Positions 26,072-40,600 of a DNA stretch of 64,000 bases are shown here, in pieces. How positions within the stretch are numbered: position 1 is the first letter of the stretch; the number at the start of each line of letters is the position of its first letter. This DNA comes from Eudorina sp. 2006-703-Eu-15 (taxonomy: Eukaryota > Chlorophyta > Chlorophyceae > Chlamydomonadales > Volvocaceae). The stretch is from the NCBI GenBank assembly GCA_003117195.1, contig BDSI01000088.1, forward strand, positions 472,614 to 536,613. Reading direction: 5' to 3'. The notes under the pieces are model-generated. The model did no database searches, was not told where the DNA came from, and saw nothing but the letters and a program-made list of their open reading frames with translations. The translations under genes and the position numbers were made by a program.

Positions 26072-26076
26072 TGTAA
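26072..26076 (+). terminator. Candidate TGTAA polyadenylation signal
   Basis: This is the first TGTAA I find after the stop of the DUF3700 gene, 546 bp downstream, a usual 3' UTR length for chlamydomonad genes. No transcript evidence is available. Confidence 0.4.
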
Positions 26077-26436
26077 TCTCCAGGGAGCACGCTGGGAGGC
26101 TTGTTCCGCGTCTATTTTAACGCCCTTGAGCCCTGTATATATGGCTCATATGAGGGTAAACATAAGTACGCTTCTTAACGGCCAACGTAGGGGTGCTAAG
26201 ATTGACAGACATTCTTGATGGCGCATCGCATCGGATTGCCCCCTGGCATCCGGAGGCATCGCCGGGCGCCTGCTGCAGAGGGACGTGCTTGTGATCAACG
26301 ATGAAACAATCGACTGTGTCTGTCTGTAACCAACAGTTGTTTTTGTGGCACGCGAGTCACGAGGAACACAGCATCCGCAGCAGGCATTCGGACGGGTGCA
26401 CACAGCCGCACCTGTCAGTCGCTTTTCAGGCGCTGA

Positions 26437-26502
26437 GCGACACCACTCCCTCTTGCTTGCGACACCACTCCCTCTTGCTTGCGACACCACTGCCTCTTGC
26501 TC
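26437..26502. repeat. 22-bp tandem repeat, three copies
   Basis: A 22-bp unit starting GCGACACCACTCCCTC is present three times head to tail at 26437, 26459 and 26481; the last copy has one substitution. Confidence 0.9.
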
Positions 26503-28677
26503 GTACAGGCCCATTGGCCCATGGAAAGGATAGGTGGGACGAGGGCATTTTGGGTCGGGTAGGGGCGGTGGTGGCCGCTCGCGGTAAAGAAAGATTAGTT
26601 GCGGATGAGGTCAGAGCTCAGAGCGTCGGAGGTCCTCGGACGGTGAGGGTGAGGTCTGAGTCCGCGCAAGTCCGATCAGGGCACGGGCGCGGGCGCAGCT
26701 GGGAGCGGGGCGACTGGGAGGGGATGGCCTGTGGGCAAGCGCAGAGGGTGGCCGTGGGTTCCACATGTGTGTGCCGAAGGCAGGTGCAAAGCCTTCAAGG
26801 ACCTTCCTGGACTGAAACTTCATGCTGTTAGGCACCGATGTAGGCACCGATGTTGTGGCGTTCGCTTCCCGCTGTAACATCCATCTAGTCATTTATCCAT
26901 TTTGCTGTGCTGCGCCTGTGATCCCTCGTGCTACACGCAAGCTGGCGTCGTCTTTAGATCTCCGACCGTTCTACCTCGAACCCGCCTTCATCTGTGCCAA
27001 ACCCGGCCAAACACCGTCCTCCCGGACCTACGTCTCGACCTTCATTCATCCGCATCGGATTCCCCTCGCCCGGCAGAAAGCGGCCTCCCGTACCTCTCAG
27101 CCGCGAGCACGCTCACGCCCGTTGCATCACGAAAAACTCGAGAGGAGCTGAGGGGCATCACCTTCAGAGTCGAGTAGGCGTTGACTACTCTGACCATTGG
27201 TGCTAAACAAACTCTGACCGTTTGTGCTTATCTACGCTGGCCCTTCGTCTATCCACCTTCGGTGTTGCGGCGAGACCACCACAACACATCACCCTTCTTC
27301 GTCAGGAATATTATCGCATTCACTAGGATACCAGTGTGAAACAGTAAAGCGCTTCGTAACTCGTAGGTTTGGGAAGTAGATTCGTAGATAAACGTAGGTA
27401 AAAGAGTCGGTCAGACCTTGCCAGACGGCAAGGCAGCCGCAAATAAATGATGCTGACAATTAATATCAATGAGGTTGTCTTAATACTAATCCTTGTTTTG
27501 GGGATGGACCCGCGCTGATTCAGGCTGAATGTGGTGGGCGCCCTTAGGCGCTTAGGAACTGTCCCAAGTGGATCTGGATTACGCGGTTCCCGAGATCATC
27601 AGTTGAAGCAAAGACGGGTCATTTTATTTACGAGTTCTGTGGTGGTCGGTGCACATGTGGAATCAACGAATTATGGAATTTCATAGCCTTACACACAAGC
27701 CGTACATTCGACATATGAACAATCAATACAACTGCTGTCACGTGGGTAACGGATTGCGCATACAGACACTCTGAGACAGACACGAAGCTACCTGAAGATG
27801 GTAATAAGAACCAGCTTCGCAAGGACAGCATTCCTGCCCCTGCCTACCAGCGGTCTGAAGTGTTGTTTACCCAGGATGCATATTAGTCAAAGAATTTAAT
27901 TTTTCACTACGGAATGTAAGTGATAAATCTGCAGTATCATTTCAATTTATTGTGAACGGTGGCGCTAAACAACTTGGTTCCGACTGGTAACTGTAGGTTC
28001 TTGAATGTAGTCATTAAAGAACATCTTCGTACGTAGCTAAGAACGTGAAGCAGGCGTCGTTGTTAAGCTCCTGCATGATGCGTCATCGCAAAAGCGTCGG
28101 ACCGCTGACGGAAAGATGTGGAAGCCGTACTATTCTCGTTGCTCGATTGACTATTGTCAAAACTATCTGATAGTGCACAGCGACGTGTATCCATAGAATA
28201 ATTGTGTTAGGTAACACCATCACTATCTGATTCGTAGAATTTCTACTCATCTAACTTTAGCTTCCTGACTTACACGCGCTGTTTTGCGAACGTTGTTTGG
28301 ATTCAGAACGCCATCATCGCTGGGAAATACGCAAATGAAAACCTTCTTCCTCGAATTCAATCTGCCGAGTATCATGTTTTTAAGCCGCTCAGGTCGTCAT
28401 CGAGACTTCTAACTGAGAATGAAAGTAATTTGCAGCCAACCTTTTGTATGCTTACGTATACTACCGTCACGTCCAACACCGACGAAGGTGCCACCTATCG
28501 ACACTGCTCCTGACAGCAACTTTACACTGGACTTCATTATGCTTAATTGACTGTTTGACAAAATATACGTCACCTGGGCAGTGGACGCCTTTCAAGCAAA
28601 GCCTACATGCGCAGCTAGCTCGCCAGCGGCCGTCTACAGCTGACGAATCAGGAACTCAGACATCAGCCCCGTTAAAA

Positions 28678-31600
28678 ATGAGCGGCGCGAGTGTTTCGTC
28701 GATCGGAAGCGCAGCAGGCTCGGTCGTTGAAGGACCACGGTAGGTGATGGTCGGTCTCCATGCCGTACAAGTCGCTCCACTGTTCATGCATTTCCGCATT
28801 GCATGCTGGGTGAATCAGCATCAAGTACATCCGTCCTTGTGGCCATAAACGTCCTGGCAGACAGCAACGCCGGCCTTGATTCACCTATAAGTCCCCCATC
28901 CCACCCCGCCCCGTGCCGTGTCGTGCATCGTGTGCCTCCAGGCTTGAGCGCAGGCCCAATGGTGTGGAAGACGACCATTTGCTAGACGAGCCGCACACGC
29001 TCCAGCTGGGAATCTTTGGGGTGCGTATGCTGATGGTATTCAATCAGGCGGGGTGCGGTATCATGCCAATGGAGGGGCGCCGTGCGTACCTCAATTTGCA
29101 CGGTACGTACCCCGGCTGCTGCCGTTCGTACCGTTAGTGCCAACGTCCGTCTTCCTCGGTACACCCCCAGGTGCTATACACTGTGTCGAAAGAGAAGAAC
29201 CTGACAAGCATCAAATTCGCTTTCTTTCGACTTTTTCTGGTAAGCTTTTAGGAACTGGTGTCTGAGGCGCAAGGGTTCACAAACACATCCACGCTCTACA
29301 CATCCGCGCCAAACACATCCACCGTTGATCCCTTTTTGGGGTCCGCTGTAACGTTCATTCATTCGTCCACGCACATCGGCCCCGCAATCGGGAGCCGTCG
29401 GGCTCACGTGTTGTGTGTTGATCGGTGTTGCCCGGGCATGCATGAGCGCGCACAATGAAATGGGTGTCACGTGCTGCGTGCGTGCGTGTGCGCGGGTTCG
29501 TGCGTGGTGCAAGTGCTTTCCTCCAACCCGTGAACCGGCGGGAGTGCTGATGTTGCAGCAGGCGCGGGCGTGTGCGTGTGCGTGTGCGTGTGCGTGCTGT
29601 CAGCGTTCGATATATGTAATAAATGACTCATGGGCCCGTGCGGCGTCCGTCCGGTACCACGCACCATACCTGACTTCGTTCTGCCGTGACACGCAATGTC
29701 GAGTTAATTGCCTGCACCACTAATGTTATCCCTGGTTGACGCGCTTGGCTTCCGTCACGGCGGTCGACGTCGGTAGAGAGCTAAGGCCATCCACCCGCAT
29801 GTGCGACCCGGCCTACCGCCCATCAGACGCCTGCCCGATCGACGTGTCTGCTGCTTCATTTCCCGGATTGCAGGACTTTTTGCAGCTTTGGTTGCTCGTA
29901 GTGAATCCGAGTTACGGCTGGTCCATCAACGGGAACAACACGTGAGTGGCGCACTCTAGTGTTTATTTCATCATTCGCCGGGGGCGGGGGGGGAGGGGGT
30001 GGGGATTAACAAGAAAAACCAAACCCGGAAACGAACCCGGGCACACTACTCACCGTACTTTTACGTGACGCGGTACCTGCATGAGGGTGGATTGGGGTAA
30101 CACAAGCTGCCGTACGTACGTGACCCGCACCAACCGTGGCCACACCAGCCAGCCGGGTCCTAACCCAGAGGGAAAGAGCTCTCCGCGGAGGCGACCCCAG
30201 CCCCACCACCAGGCACCTGACGTCTTCATTGCGACTCATGACCAAATTGGATTGTGTCCGGGCTGCCCGCCGCCGCCCGATGTGTCAAATCGTGTTTACA
30301 TATTGCAGGGCTTGGAAGGTGGTGTCATTCATCCAGCTCAACTCCTTCCTGACGGATCGGGTGCGCGGGCGGGGCGCATGCAAGTGGGGCGCACTGAAGG
30401 CAGGCCTGCTGCAAAACCCGGCATCCCCTCACCGCCGTGTGATTAGGCGGGTCTGGCGCGGTTTCCAGGAGAGGCAATCCTGGCGCGCTGGTAACCTGGT
30501 GTAGTGGCCGGTATGGCTGCGTGACCCCCCCGCGGGTGATGGAGGATGGGTGCGCAGTCCTTGGTAGGGGTTGATGAGACGAGGCACCTACGAGCTATCT
30601 GGGCCCGTTGGAACACCCGGTCGGGATACGGGTCCACCTTGTAACGGTTACATATCCCCGCTGGCCGGCAAACTAGCTAGCTGGCTGCGACTGGAGTGCG
30701 CTTCATTACGACTTCGGGGTTCGGTCTGCCAGCATTCATTGAACCCCTGGCTGCCTGGCGACGGTATTACGGGGGCAGAGCGGTGAAGTGGATAGCACCG
30801 GGTGACAGTGCCTTACCCACGCGTCCGCGCACGCCTGCGGTGATGGTTCCTACCTGGAGAAGGGGAGGGCACTTGCTTGCTTGCTGCTGTAACCCAGACA
30901 GCCAGCCAGCCGGTACGGTACGGTGGCTGGGGTCCACTCTGCACGCCACCCCTGTGTGTGTTTAGAAGTGCACCCCTGTGTGTGTGTGTGTGTCCCTCTC
31001 CGTCGACCTCCCCCATCCCAGGGCTACACATTCTTCTTGGCAATGTTCTATGTCTTCGTGGGGCTGCTCGGAGTCACCCTTGCCCTCAGCGTCTGGGTGG
31101 CCTATTCATTCTCTAACAACCGCTTCGAGTACGTGTGGCCGATACAGTTCCTGAGATGGTTCGGATTGATCTTCTACCAGGTGTGTGATTGTGCGTGTGT
31201 GTGTGTGTGGGGGGGGGGTATGGATTGGGGAACCGATACGTGGCACAGGAGTCAATACGGGGGGGGGGACGCTGTGTGTGTGGGGGGGGAGGCGTGTGGT
31301 TGTACATATGGGTGTGTGGGCGGGCGGTGCTTGCAGGTGACCTGGCGTGTGGATTTTGTTGATCTGAGGCTTGCTCGCTCGTTCAATCATTCAGAGCGCG
31401 TTAGTTTGCCTCATTCTCGCTGCGTGCGGTGTTTGTCAGCACTCCGGGCGGCGAGCGAGCGAGGGTACCCGCCGTGCGTTTACGGTATTAGCGAGGGTAC
31501 CCGCCCGAATCATCCAGGCCCTCTATAAGTCAATCCCCGCGCCCTTGCAGGTAGGTTCAGTATCGTTTCAGCCCGTGGGTCGCCCCTTCCATGGACATGC

Positions 31601-34600
31601 ATCCAGCAAGTTTCCGTTGCTTGTTCCGTCCCACAAGCCGCCCACATGGACACCTGCCGATCGGTCCTTTCTTTAAGGCGTGATACAACACCCCGCCCCA
31701 GCCAAGCCACCGGCTAGGGTGCACCATTTCCATCTTCCCCTACCATCCTACCATCCATCCATCCATGTACCGTGACCCCTCGCCGCGTGCGTGCAGGTGC
31801 TTGACATCGCCACAATGACCATGCTCTTGGTTGCCCTCGACTGTTACTACTTCGGAGTGGAGGCTTCGCTTCAGTTCCACAACCAGGAGTTTCCGGACGT
31901 CGGTAGGTGCGGCAGCCAGGTCGATACCGGGGGCGGGCGGGCGTGGTTGATTGATTCTTTGCTAGCTACATGCTTCCGTGCTTGCTGGACGGCGGCATGC
32001 TCGTTGTGATCCTCGGAGGATGCGGTCATAGCTTTTGGTTGGCTCGAGGACAGCAATTCTCGACCTTCCGTGGCGCTTCTGTCAAACGGTCGGCGGGAGT
32101 GTGGGACACTGTAAGCCCGGACGGACACTCGGCTGGAGCATCCGTGCACTTAGATTACTTAGATACCTCTGAAGGTCCATGCGCGCGCCCCTGCCTGCCT
32201 GCTGCCCGCCGCTCCCTCCCTGGGCTGATCCTGGACCTGGACCCGCCGCAGAGTGCTGGGCGATGCCGCACCTCATCCATGTTGTTGTTTCCGTCACTTC
32301 CATCATCATCTTCTTCCTGATGGCTACGTCCACGGTGCTGAGCGAGATGGAGGTCAGTGCGATAATCGGCAGCGGCACTGCCAGCAGCGGCACTGCCAGC
32401 AGCGGCACTGCCAGCAGTAGGGAAGCAGCTGCTAACTAGTAGGGTGTTTCTGCGGCGGATGTTTCGGAAGTCGGGGCGACACACCGGGCGGGATTTTGCT
32501 GCGCCTGCGATGTAAAGTTAACCATCATGCATGCCCATGTGGATTTGTGTTGGGCTTTCAGAAGCACAACGTGTGTACAGGACATCCACACATCCACGGT
32601 ATAGGCACATGCATGGGTGTCCCATTGACTGGCCTGAGTTTTCAAATTGCCGCTTGCTGCGTTCCTTCGTTGGTTGTTGTACGGGGTCCTTTCGTTTGAG
32701 TGGTGATTCACAACCTGAAGGCTTGAGCCGCTCCATGCGCGTGCGTTCGATTCCCATTACCTGCGTTACCACTTACCTGGTAGCTCGCACCATCTGCGCT
32801 GCACACCGACCATACATCCCCTCGTAGCTCCCTGGTTCGTTCTGGGCTAGTTTATTTATTTGTCTTCCGTCTAACTCCTCGCCCGCCCCTGCTCGCGCAG
32901 CTTAACCCCCTGACGCGCAACTACATGGCCATCTACTACACTCGGGACGAGGGGGTCGGCTTCGTGGTCAAGACGATTGTCACCATCGCGTCCGTCATGC
33001 TGTCTGGCTCAATCAAGGCACTGTCCCTCGTCTACTTCTTTTTCTTGGCTTTCCTTTTTTACACCAACGTGAAATGGGTGAGCATCGCATCGCATTATTG
33101 GCTACAGCGTGCGGGGATTGCGGGGTAGTTGTAGGTGCTGTGACTGAGGAGCGACTGCGGGAACTCGATCGTCCTCGCTGCTCCTCATGCCGTACTTGTC
33201 GACGCGTGCAGGTTCCCTACATCTACAGCGCCCTCAACTACGCGCGCTGCGGGTCGTACGCTACCGTAGTGTACAGCTCCGTACTGCTGGTGGTGCTGGC
33301 GTTCGGGCCGACCACGGAGAAGTTTCGGGACAACATAACCCTCTCGTTGTGGATTGGTCTTGGGCCCTCGGCGCTGGTGGGGGCTCTGGCTTGCCACCTG
33401 CGACTGCGCCAGATCCAGCGCTACGTGGTGGATAAGTTCAGGTACGTACGAGCGACAAGGGCTGCTAGTTATTTTCTCTTTGCGCACCTCGCCTTGCTTG
33501 CTTGTCTAGCTTGTCCTTCAGAGGAGCCACGGGTCTGGTAATACCACGCACCCAAACCGGCCCCAAGAACTGCTCGTTCGGATCTGTTGAAACCACCCAG
33601 ACGGCCCCCTGGGTGGGGCCATGCAGCAACGCACGCCGCGCGGTACTGCGTGCTGCTGCTTGGCTGACACCCTATAGCTTGTTGATGACGCGGTATCCTT
33701 CGCGTATGGCCTGCGTGCTGTTCATGATCTACCGACCCCAGGGACGCTGAGCCGGGCACCAACAGCAAGCAGATATATCGCTTCACAGATGCCCGTGAGG
33801 TGGAGATCGCGGCGCGGTGCTGCCGCCGGTGGATCAATGAGGACACCCTGGAGCCGGATGCGGTGGCATTGAGCGAGCAGATCATCAAGGCTGGCATGAT
33901 ACAGCTGCCGCACGATCCACGTAAGCGCCTATGCGATGGATGGGTGGTGGGGTCGCTGCGATTTTCTCTCGGTGCGGCAATGGGAGTGTGTATCGTCTGG
34001 GTTGCAGTATAAATATTACTATTATTGTTACATTATTATATTGTTGTGTTATTATGTTATGTTACTGTTAATATGATACCGGGTTATTATGTAAGTAATA
34101 GCAAATATTGTAATACTATTATACTAAAAATAGTAAATAATAATAATAATAACAACAACATTTTTTTATCATTATTGTACGGTGATCTGCCTGCGCTGTT
34201 TTTGTGTCCAATTGGTTATCCCTTGCCGCCCGGTTCTGCACGCCCAGAGATGATCATCCTCTACTCCTCCTTCCTGATCGACGTCCAGGGCAGCTACCAG
34301 TCGGGCTACACGCAGCTGCAGGTGCGGCTTTCACGTGTTTATTTAGGTGGGGGGGTGCGGGTGCATGTGTGTGCCCTGCAAGCAAGAAGCTCTGCGCGTG
34401 CGCGGCACCTGGAGCGCCAAGTTGACGCACGGTGGCGCCCAGACAACTCATTCAACAACTCATTCAACACATGCATGTGCGCGCGAGGTCACGAATGGTG
34501 CGTCGGGCGCCGCGCACTTCGCCTCAGCGCCTGCTCCGAACATGCAAATATCTGCCACGCACCGCATGTACGCAGACCGCCAAGAAGGAGCCTCTGGGCC

Positions 34601-37600
34601 TACTGGAGCGCTTTGCCATCTTCAGCCGCGAGCAGGAGCACACCCAGAAGGCCAACAGCGCGAACAGCGGCGACGCGGCGGTGGACCTGGTCAGCTACGT
34701 GGAGTTCCAGCGGAACTATCGGCTGGTGGTGCGCGCGCACCGGGACGCGCTGCTGGCCATGCGGGCGTTCTGGGGCATGCTGCTCCATGCACACGTCAAC
34801 TTCAACCAGCTCAGCAAGGCGCTGCATAAGATTGAGGTGTGCACGGGCGTGCGTGTGTTCATCGTCGTGTGCTTGCTTGGTCTTTGGCGCGCGGGTAGCC
34901 TACCTCAGGCGTCGGACGAGGGTGTCGACAGGGCCTACCTGATGACCGGCGGATGCAGCAGCGTGTGTGTGCGCGCGCGGCTATCCTCGTATCTTGCAAT
35001 GAAACGCATGATAGAAAACTAACGGATAGATGATGTAAAATGGCCGACCGTTCGCCTATCTACATGTGCACGCAGGGTACCGTGAAGGCCGCAGAACGCG
35101 CCTACAGGGTGGTCATCAATAGGCATGGCGGCAGTCCCCGTATCGTACGGCTGTACGGCAAGTTCCTGGAGACCGTCAAGTTCGACCCGTGGGCCGCCTC
35201 GCGATGGTATGCCGAGGCCGACCGGCTTGAGGAGGAGGCGGAGCATTCCAAGGAAGCCATGCAGCTGGGGGGCGTCGAATTACTGATGCCGCAGGGCGCA
35301 GGTGCGTTTTATATTGCTCTTACGTGTGATGTCGTCCTGCTGTTGTCACGATGGCCAGCCCAGTCAGATCCGTACAGATGCACGCACGTGCCTCGGTTTG
35401 TCGTACTCCAGGCGCTGGGGGCCAGGGAAAAGGTCTATCGGCCATCGAGGGTGTCGCCTTCATCTGCATCAACGCCCAGGGGCAGATCCAGGTGGCGTCT
35501 CCGGAGGCGCATTCGATGCTGGGCTACGGCAAGAACGAGCTCAAGGGCAGGGTGAGGCGGATGGACGTCGTTGCGATGTGTGCCGGTTCGTTAGTTGTGT
35601 CCCTTGGGGGAAACACACCATCGATCCAAGAAAATAAACAACAGTGGGTCAGCATTGATCGACGGGAGTGTAGGGTTTGTGTATGGGTGTGGCATGTTGT
35701 ATGTTGAGGTGTTTGGGGAACAGCAGTGCTCACAGCTTGGAAGCAGCAGTGCGTCCACAGCCAGCAGCATGGCAGCAGGCGCACAAGAACCAGCGACGAG
35801 GCCCGCATGGATCAGGTCTACCCGCGGGGGCCATCCTCGACTTTATTTGTTCTCCTTGCTGCCCTTGCGCTGCCCTTCAAATGTATCTGGTTGTTCCCGT
35901 CAGGACCTGGGCATCATCATGCCCGCTCCCTTCTCGGAACGGCACACCGCCTACGTCCGGCAGTACATCCATACGGGTAGGTCCCATGCGTGCGGCTCCC
36001 TCTGCTGCTGGGTTTCTGACACAGGTGGTCAGACGGCTCTTGGCCCACGCCAGGCTCGCCCCCGGCAGGCATGTGGGTCCACCCATGCCTTGCGCCAGCT
36101 CCCGCCGCATGCCCTGACCCCCTTCATCACCCACGCACCCCTACCTCCCACCCCTGCTGCCGTCCAGCAGGTCAGATGTGACGCAAGCCCGTGCACACCT
36201 GCTTATTCGTTTCCCACTTCTGATGTTTCCGGTGATTGGTTGGTCCGCCCTCATCCCACACATACACATGCAGGCGTGTCCAGCCTGCTGGGGAAGCACA
36301 ACGAGGCGATGGTCATCACCAAGACGCGGCAGGTGATCCCAATCCGCTTGCACGTTACCAAGGTGTCCGGACTCAATGAAGACTCGGTGTTCCTCGGGAT
36401 GCTGGAGGTACGTACGAGCGCACGATGACCGGTTCGCAGAACCCTATTTGCTTGGATTACCGCACGCATCATGATACTTGCCTGGGATGCGGGTATTGAT
36501 GTACGGGTGTAAGCAAGAGCAAAATGCGTATACGCGCGTGTGTGTGTGTGTGTGTGTGTGTTTGTTTGTTACATATCTGACCGGGCCTGACGCTGGCCAA
36601 GGGCTGCTAACCCAGCCCTAACGGAAAGACCGCCGAGCCACTCTCCTCCTTTTGCGGGGGAGGGAGAGGGGCGTGAGGGGCCGCATCCCCCCTTGCTCGA
36701 CCTAGAGTACTCGCGCGGCCTGGAAAGCACCGCGGTATCTCTACGAAAACAAAGGCCTCAGCCATGCCGTCTCGTCTTTGGCTGGGCCCCGTGCAGCGCC
36801 AGTGCCTCGTGGGCCTGGGATTGCCGCCCTCCCTCATTTCCTTGCAGCACCTGGGGTGTCCCCTCATGGGGGTTCCCGCCAGGCACATAAACTGGGCGAC
36901 GCCCGAGCCGGTAGTCCGGCTCTTAGCAGGGAGTCGTACGCCTAGCTCTAAAGCAGTCCATCTCCTAGCAGCCTCGTACCCCGCTGGTGGCTGGTTCAGG
37001 GCCGGCCCTCGGTGGCTGTCAGAGAGGCAGTTCTGGGGCGGGCACGTCCATGCTATCCATCCTAGGAGCCCTGCCCAGACGCGGCAGGCCGCCGAGGGGC
37101 AGGTTCACGACAGATTGGGCTCACTGGCTGAGCTTTGGCAACCTATCGGCAGCACCGGCCAGCAAAAACCCTAGCGCGTTGACCTGACCCGTGACGGCCA
37201 TCGCCTACAAGGCTCGGGGATTCCACCCATTCATCGCACCCGAAGCTCCCCATTCACAGCCCTCAAGCCCACGATCCGGTCAGCCCCGACGCCGATCCTG
37301 ACTCGCGGCCTCCCCGGTCCTGTCCCTCATCCCTATTCACCGCCGCCCCCCCTTGCCTCACTGCCCACCATGTCAATCTCCTCAATCCCTCCCTACCCCT
37401 CACTCCCCTCAGTCGCCATCCATCTCCAAGCCTGCCGGCTGTGCACACTGCAGGCGTCCCTCGACCACCGCGAGAATAGGGTGATTCGGCCCCACCCCAT
37501 CCCGGTTGCGCCTAGGTACCCCCAGTTCCGCGAATCCTCTAAGCCGTTGCCAGAATTCTAGCAGTGTGTGTGTGTGTGTGTGTGTGTGTAGAAATGCAAC

Positions 37601-40600
37601 CCGCCCGACCCAAACCAACCTCCAATATACTTACCATATGTATGTGTGTGTGAATCGTTACATATCTGCCGGGCCGACACTGTGTGTGTGTACGGGGTCT
37701 GTGTGGGCGTCCACATGGCATGTAGGTCCGCCCCGGCCGGGATGCGGTCGGTGGCAGTCCGCCGCGGGCAAGAGTTCCTGAGCGTGAGCTCGCAGTCCTC
37801 GTGCATGCGTGTGCGTTGGAGTAAAACAAGGGTGTATTGGTGCATGATATGCATGGCCCCAGTCCATTGTGATGGCGCCCGATAAAACCTCGCGCGCTGC
37901 TGCTTTTGGCCTCCGCGCATTCCAAGAGATCAGGGATAACAGCTTCGAAGCGATGCTGCACAAGCACACGCATGGTGCCATGGTCAGTCCCCGCGGTCGG
38001 CCAGCAAGCTTACTCGCAGCCCTTCGTTCCTGCGCTTTATTTGTACAGCCAATGCCGCCCAGTCCGGACGACGCCCGGCTGTGGGTGCTAGGCACCGGCG
38101 TGATTGTGGCCGCGGACGGCAAAGCGTGCGACTGGTTGGGCTACGACGCGTTCGACCTGGCGGGCCGGGAGCTCGAGGAGATGATGGTGGCGAAGGACGC
38201 CGTGCACGAGTAGGTCGCGCACCTCCCACCATATCATACCATACCATACCATACCATACCATACCATACCATACCATGGTGAGGAAGCCTCGGCTGTCGC
38301 CGGGGCTGTCACCGATGACCCGCGGGGTCCGCTGTAACATCCTAATAATAAAATACCATACCATACCATACCATACCATACCATACCATACCATACCATA
38401 CCATACCATACCATACCATACCATACCATACCATACCATACCATACCATACCATACCATACCATACCATACCATACCATACCATACCATACCATACCATA
38501 CCATACCATACCATACCATACCATACCATACCATACCATACCATACCATACCATACCATACCATACCATACCATACCATACCATACCATACCATACCATA
38601 CCATACCATACCATACCACACCACACCACACCATACCTATGAGCACGATTTGATATTCGTACAATGGCCAGTCGTTGATCATCATCCCGTATTGACACCG
38701 GCGCCACATTTCCACGCGTCCTCGCTGACTCGCTCCCCGCCCGCGGTCAACAAACGATTCGGACGCCCTCGTCTCGTCTCGTCTCGTCTCGTCTCGTCTC
38801 TGTTGTCTAAAGCGCCATCAGCTCCTGGAGCCGGTTGCAGACTGGCACGGCCGCCCTGCGCCGTGGCCAGAAGGTGCCCCGCCGCAACTCCGGCGATGGC
38901 ACACCCGGCGCTGCTGGCCACTCACCCGCGCTGCTGCCTGGTGGCGGTACCGGTAATAACGCTGGCGGCGAGGCACCCGTCGGGGTCGGGACGCGCGAGC
39001 AGACGGGGGCCAGCAAAGGCAGTGCCGGCCCCTGTGCTGGCGGTGAAGTGCCGTTGGCGCCTATTGAGCTGTCCCGCGCTGAATGGCGTCACAAATACAT
39101 GGACCCTCTGGTTTTCGACACCCGCATCCAGCCTGGATGTAAGATGTCTATTGCGTTTGGGGCTGGGGCGGGAGTACGGCTCGTGTCCCAGCAGATAGGT
39201 GCATGTGTGTGTGTGTGTGTCGGGGTAAGGGGGAGGGAGTTGTTAGGACCACCTATGTGCATGTGTGTGGGTTTGTAACGACCTACTTCAGAAGCCAGGT
39301 CCTGGACGACGAAGGGTCTTACGTATGATTAATATAAGTTATGTGATGCTGCAAACAAGGACGTAGTTAGTGGTTGTCAGCATGGAGCACCTGCCACGAG
39401 TGCCCCATTTCGTCAACAACTGGCTTGGATACCACTCACCTCTTCCGCTCCACCTCATCACACCCTCGCTGCTGTCGGCGGACCCCTGCAGCCGTCGGCG
39501 CCGTCAAGATCCACTCGGTCATCATACGGCGCTGTACTGTACGGCAGTCTCGAAGCCTGCAAGTCAGTCATACGCCAGCGCCGTACTATCATGACATGCT
39601 GCTGGTCGCCGATCACCAGGGACAGGTTCTGCACGTGACGACGGCGCTGGCCCAGGCCCTGGGCCGCACCGTGGAGTCCATTCGGGCTGGCGGGCTGTCC
39701 ATGCTCATTCCGGAGCCATTCAGCGTGCTGCACAAGCCCTGGCTGCAGGTGTGGTTTGAAAAGGACACGCGGCAGCAGGAAGATTGGTCTTGTGAGGATT
39801 TGTGTGGCCTGTGGGTCTACGACCCATCCACGACCCATGCTGCGTGAAGGCTTTGCGTGTGGATGTGCTTTGTACACGTATGCATGCGCTCGAAGCAAGC
39901 GATGCTGATATGTCGCCTGATACTACTAACACCATAAGATACGGCACAGAAGACAGAAGACACAGAAGACTGGAACGCAGGCTAGCTGTGACGCTGCCAC
40001 CCAAGGCTACCACCCGACCTACGTGACGGAGCGAAACCCGCTGCCTTTTGAATAGATGATGTACCGTGTATGGGACAGACCGGGTAATGGAAGCAAAACG
40101 CCAAAACATGTCATTCGCATCCCCGCCCTGCCAACCCGTCCGCAGGAGCTGTCGAACCCGCAGGCTTACGGGCCCCTGTCGCGGCCCAACGCCAAAATAC
40201 CGCCCTACAGCTGTCGCAGCGGTCTTGCTGTTAGCCTGTCCTGGTACAGCGAACAGGCGGGCCCCGGAACCAAGCAGTTCCGAATGTCGATAGCCCAGAG
40301 GCTGGCGGAGGGCGGCGGTTCCAAGATCCATACCGCTTCCATGACGCCGTGCACGCTGGACGAGGTACGACATTGTGTAGACACTGGGTACGGCACCGTG
40401 ACTAATCCCATGTTCGGAACCATAAGGAAGGAACAAGCGCGTTGCGCTGATGATGCGCTGATGATGCGCTGGTCACATACGGGGAGTTTAAGCCGGGTGG
40501 TTTAAGTTGCATTGGATCCCACGAATACACACTGCATGCTGGTGCTGTATGTTTCGCCAGATGGCAAATTGCGCCCTTGATTCGCAGCTCTGTATCGGCG

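Larger units (their letters stand above)
25527..28677. other. Intergenic region, AT-rich in its second half
   Basis: No gene is supported here. It holds two short tandem repeats (25754-25839 and 26437-26502). From about 27170 the sequence is clearly AT-richer and contains only stop-rich frames. It should include the 3' UTR of the DUF3700 gene and the promoter and 5' UTR of the giant gene starting at 28678. Confidence 0.5.

Noticed and set aside
37869..38048. Upstream extension of the exon at 38049 (in-frame open sequence)
   Set aside because: It is open in the same frame, but the exon before joins in phase directly to 38049 with a good acceptor, and the extra residues do not look like PAS sequence.
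38088..38715. Open frames through the CCATA array on both strands
   Set aside because: A stop-free pentanucleotide repeat is open in every frame; the peptides are pure repeats.
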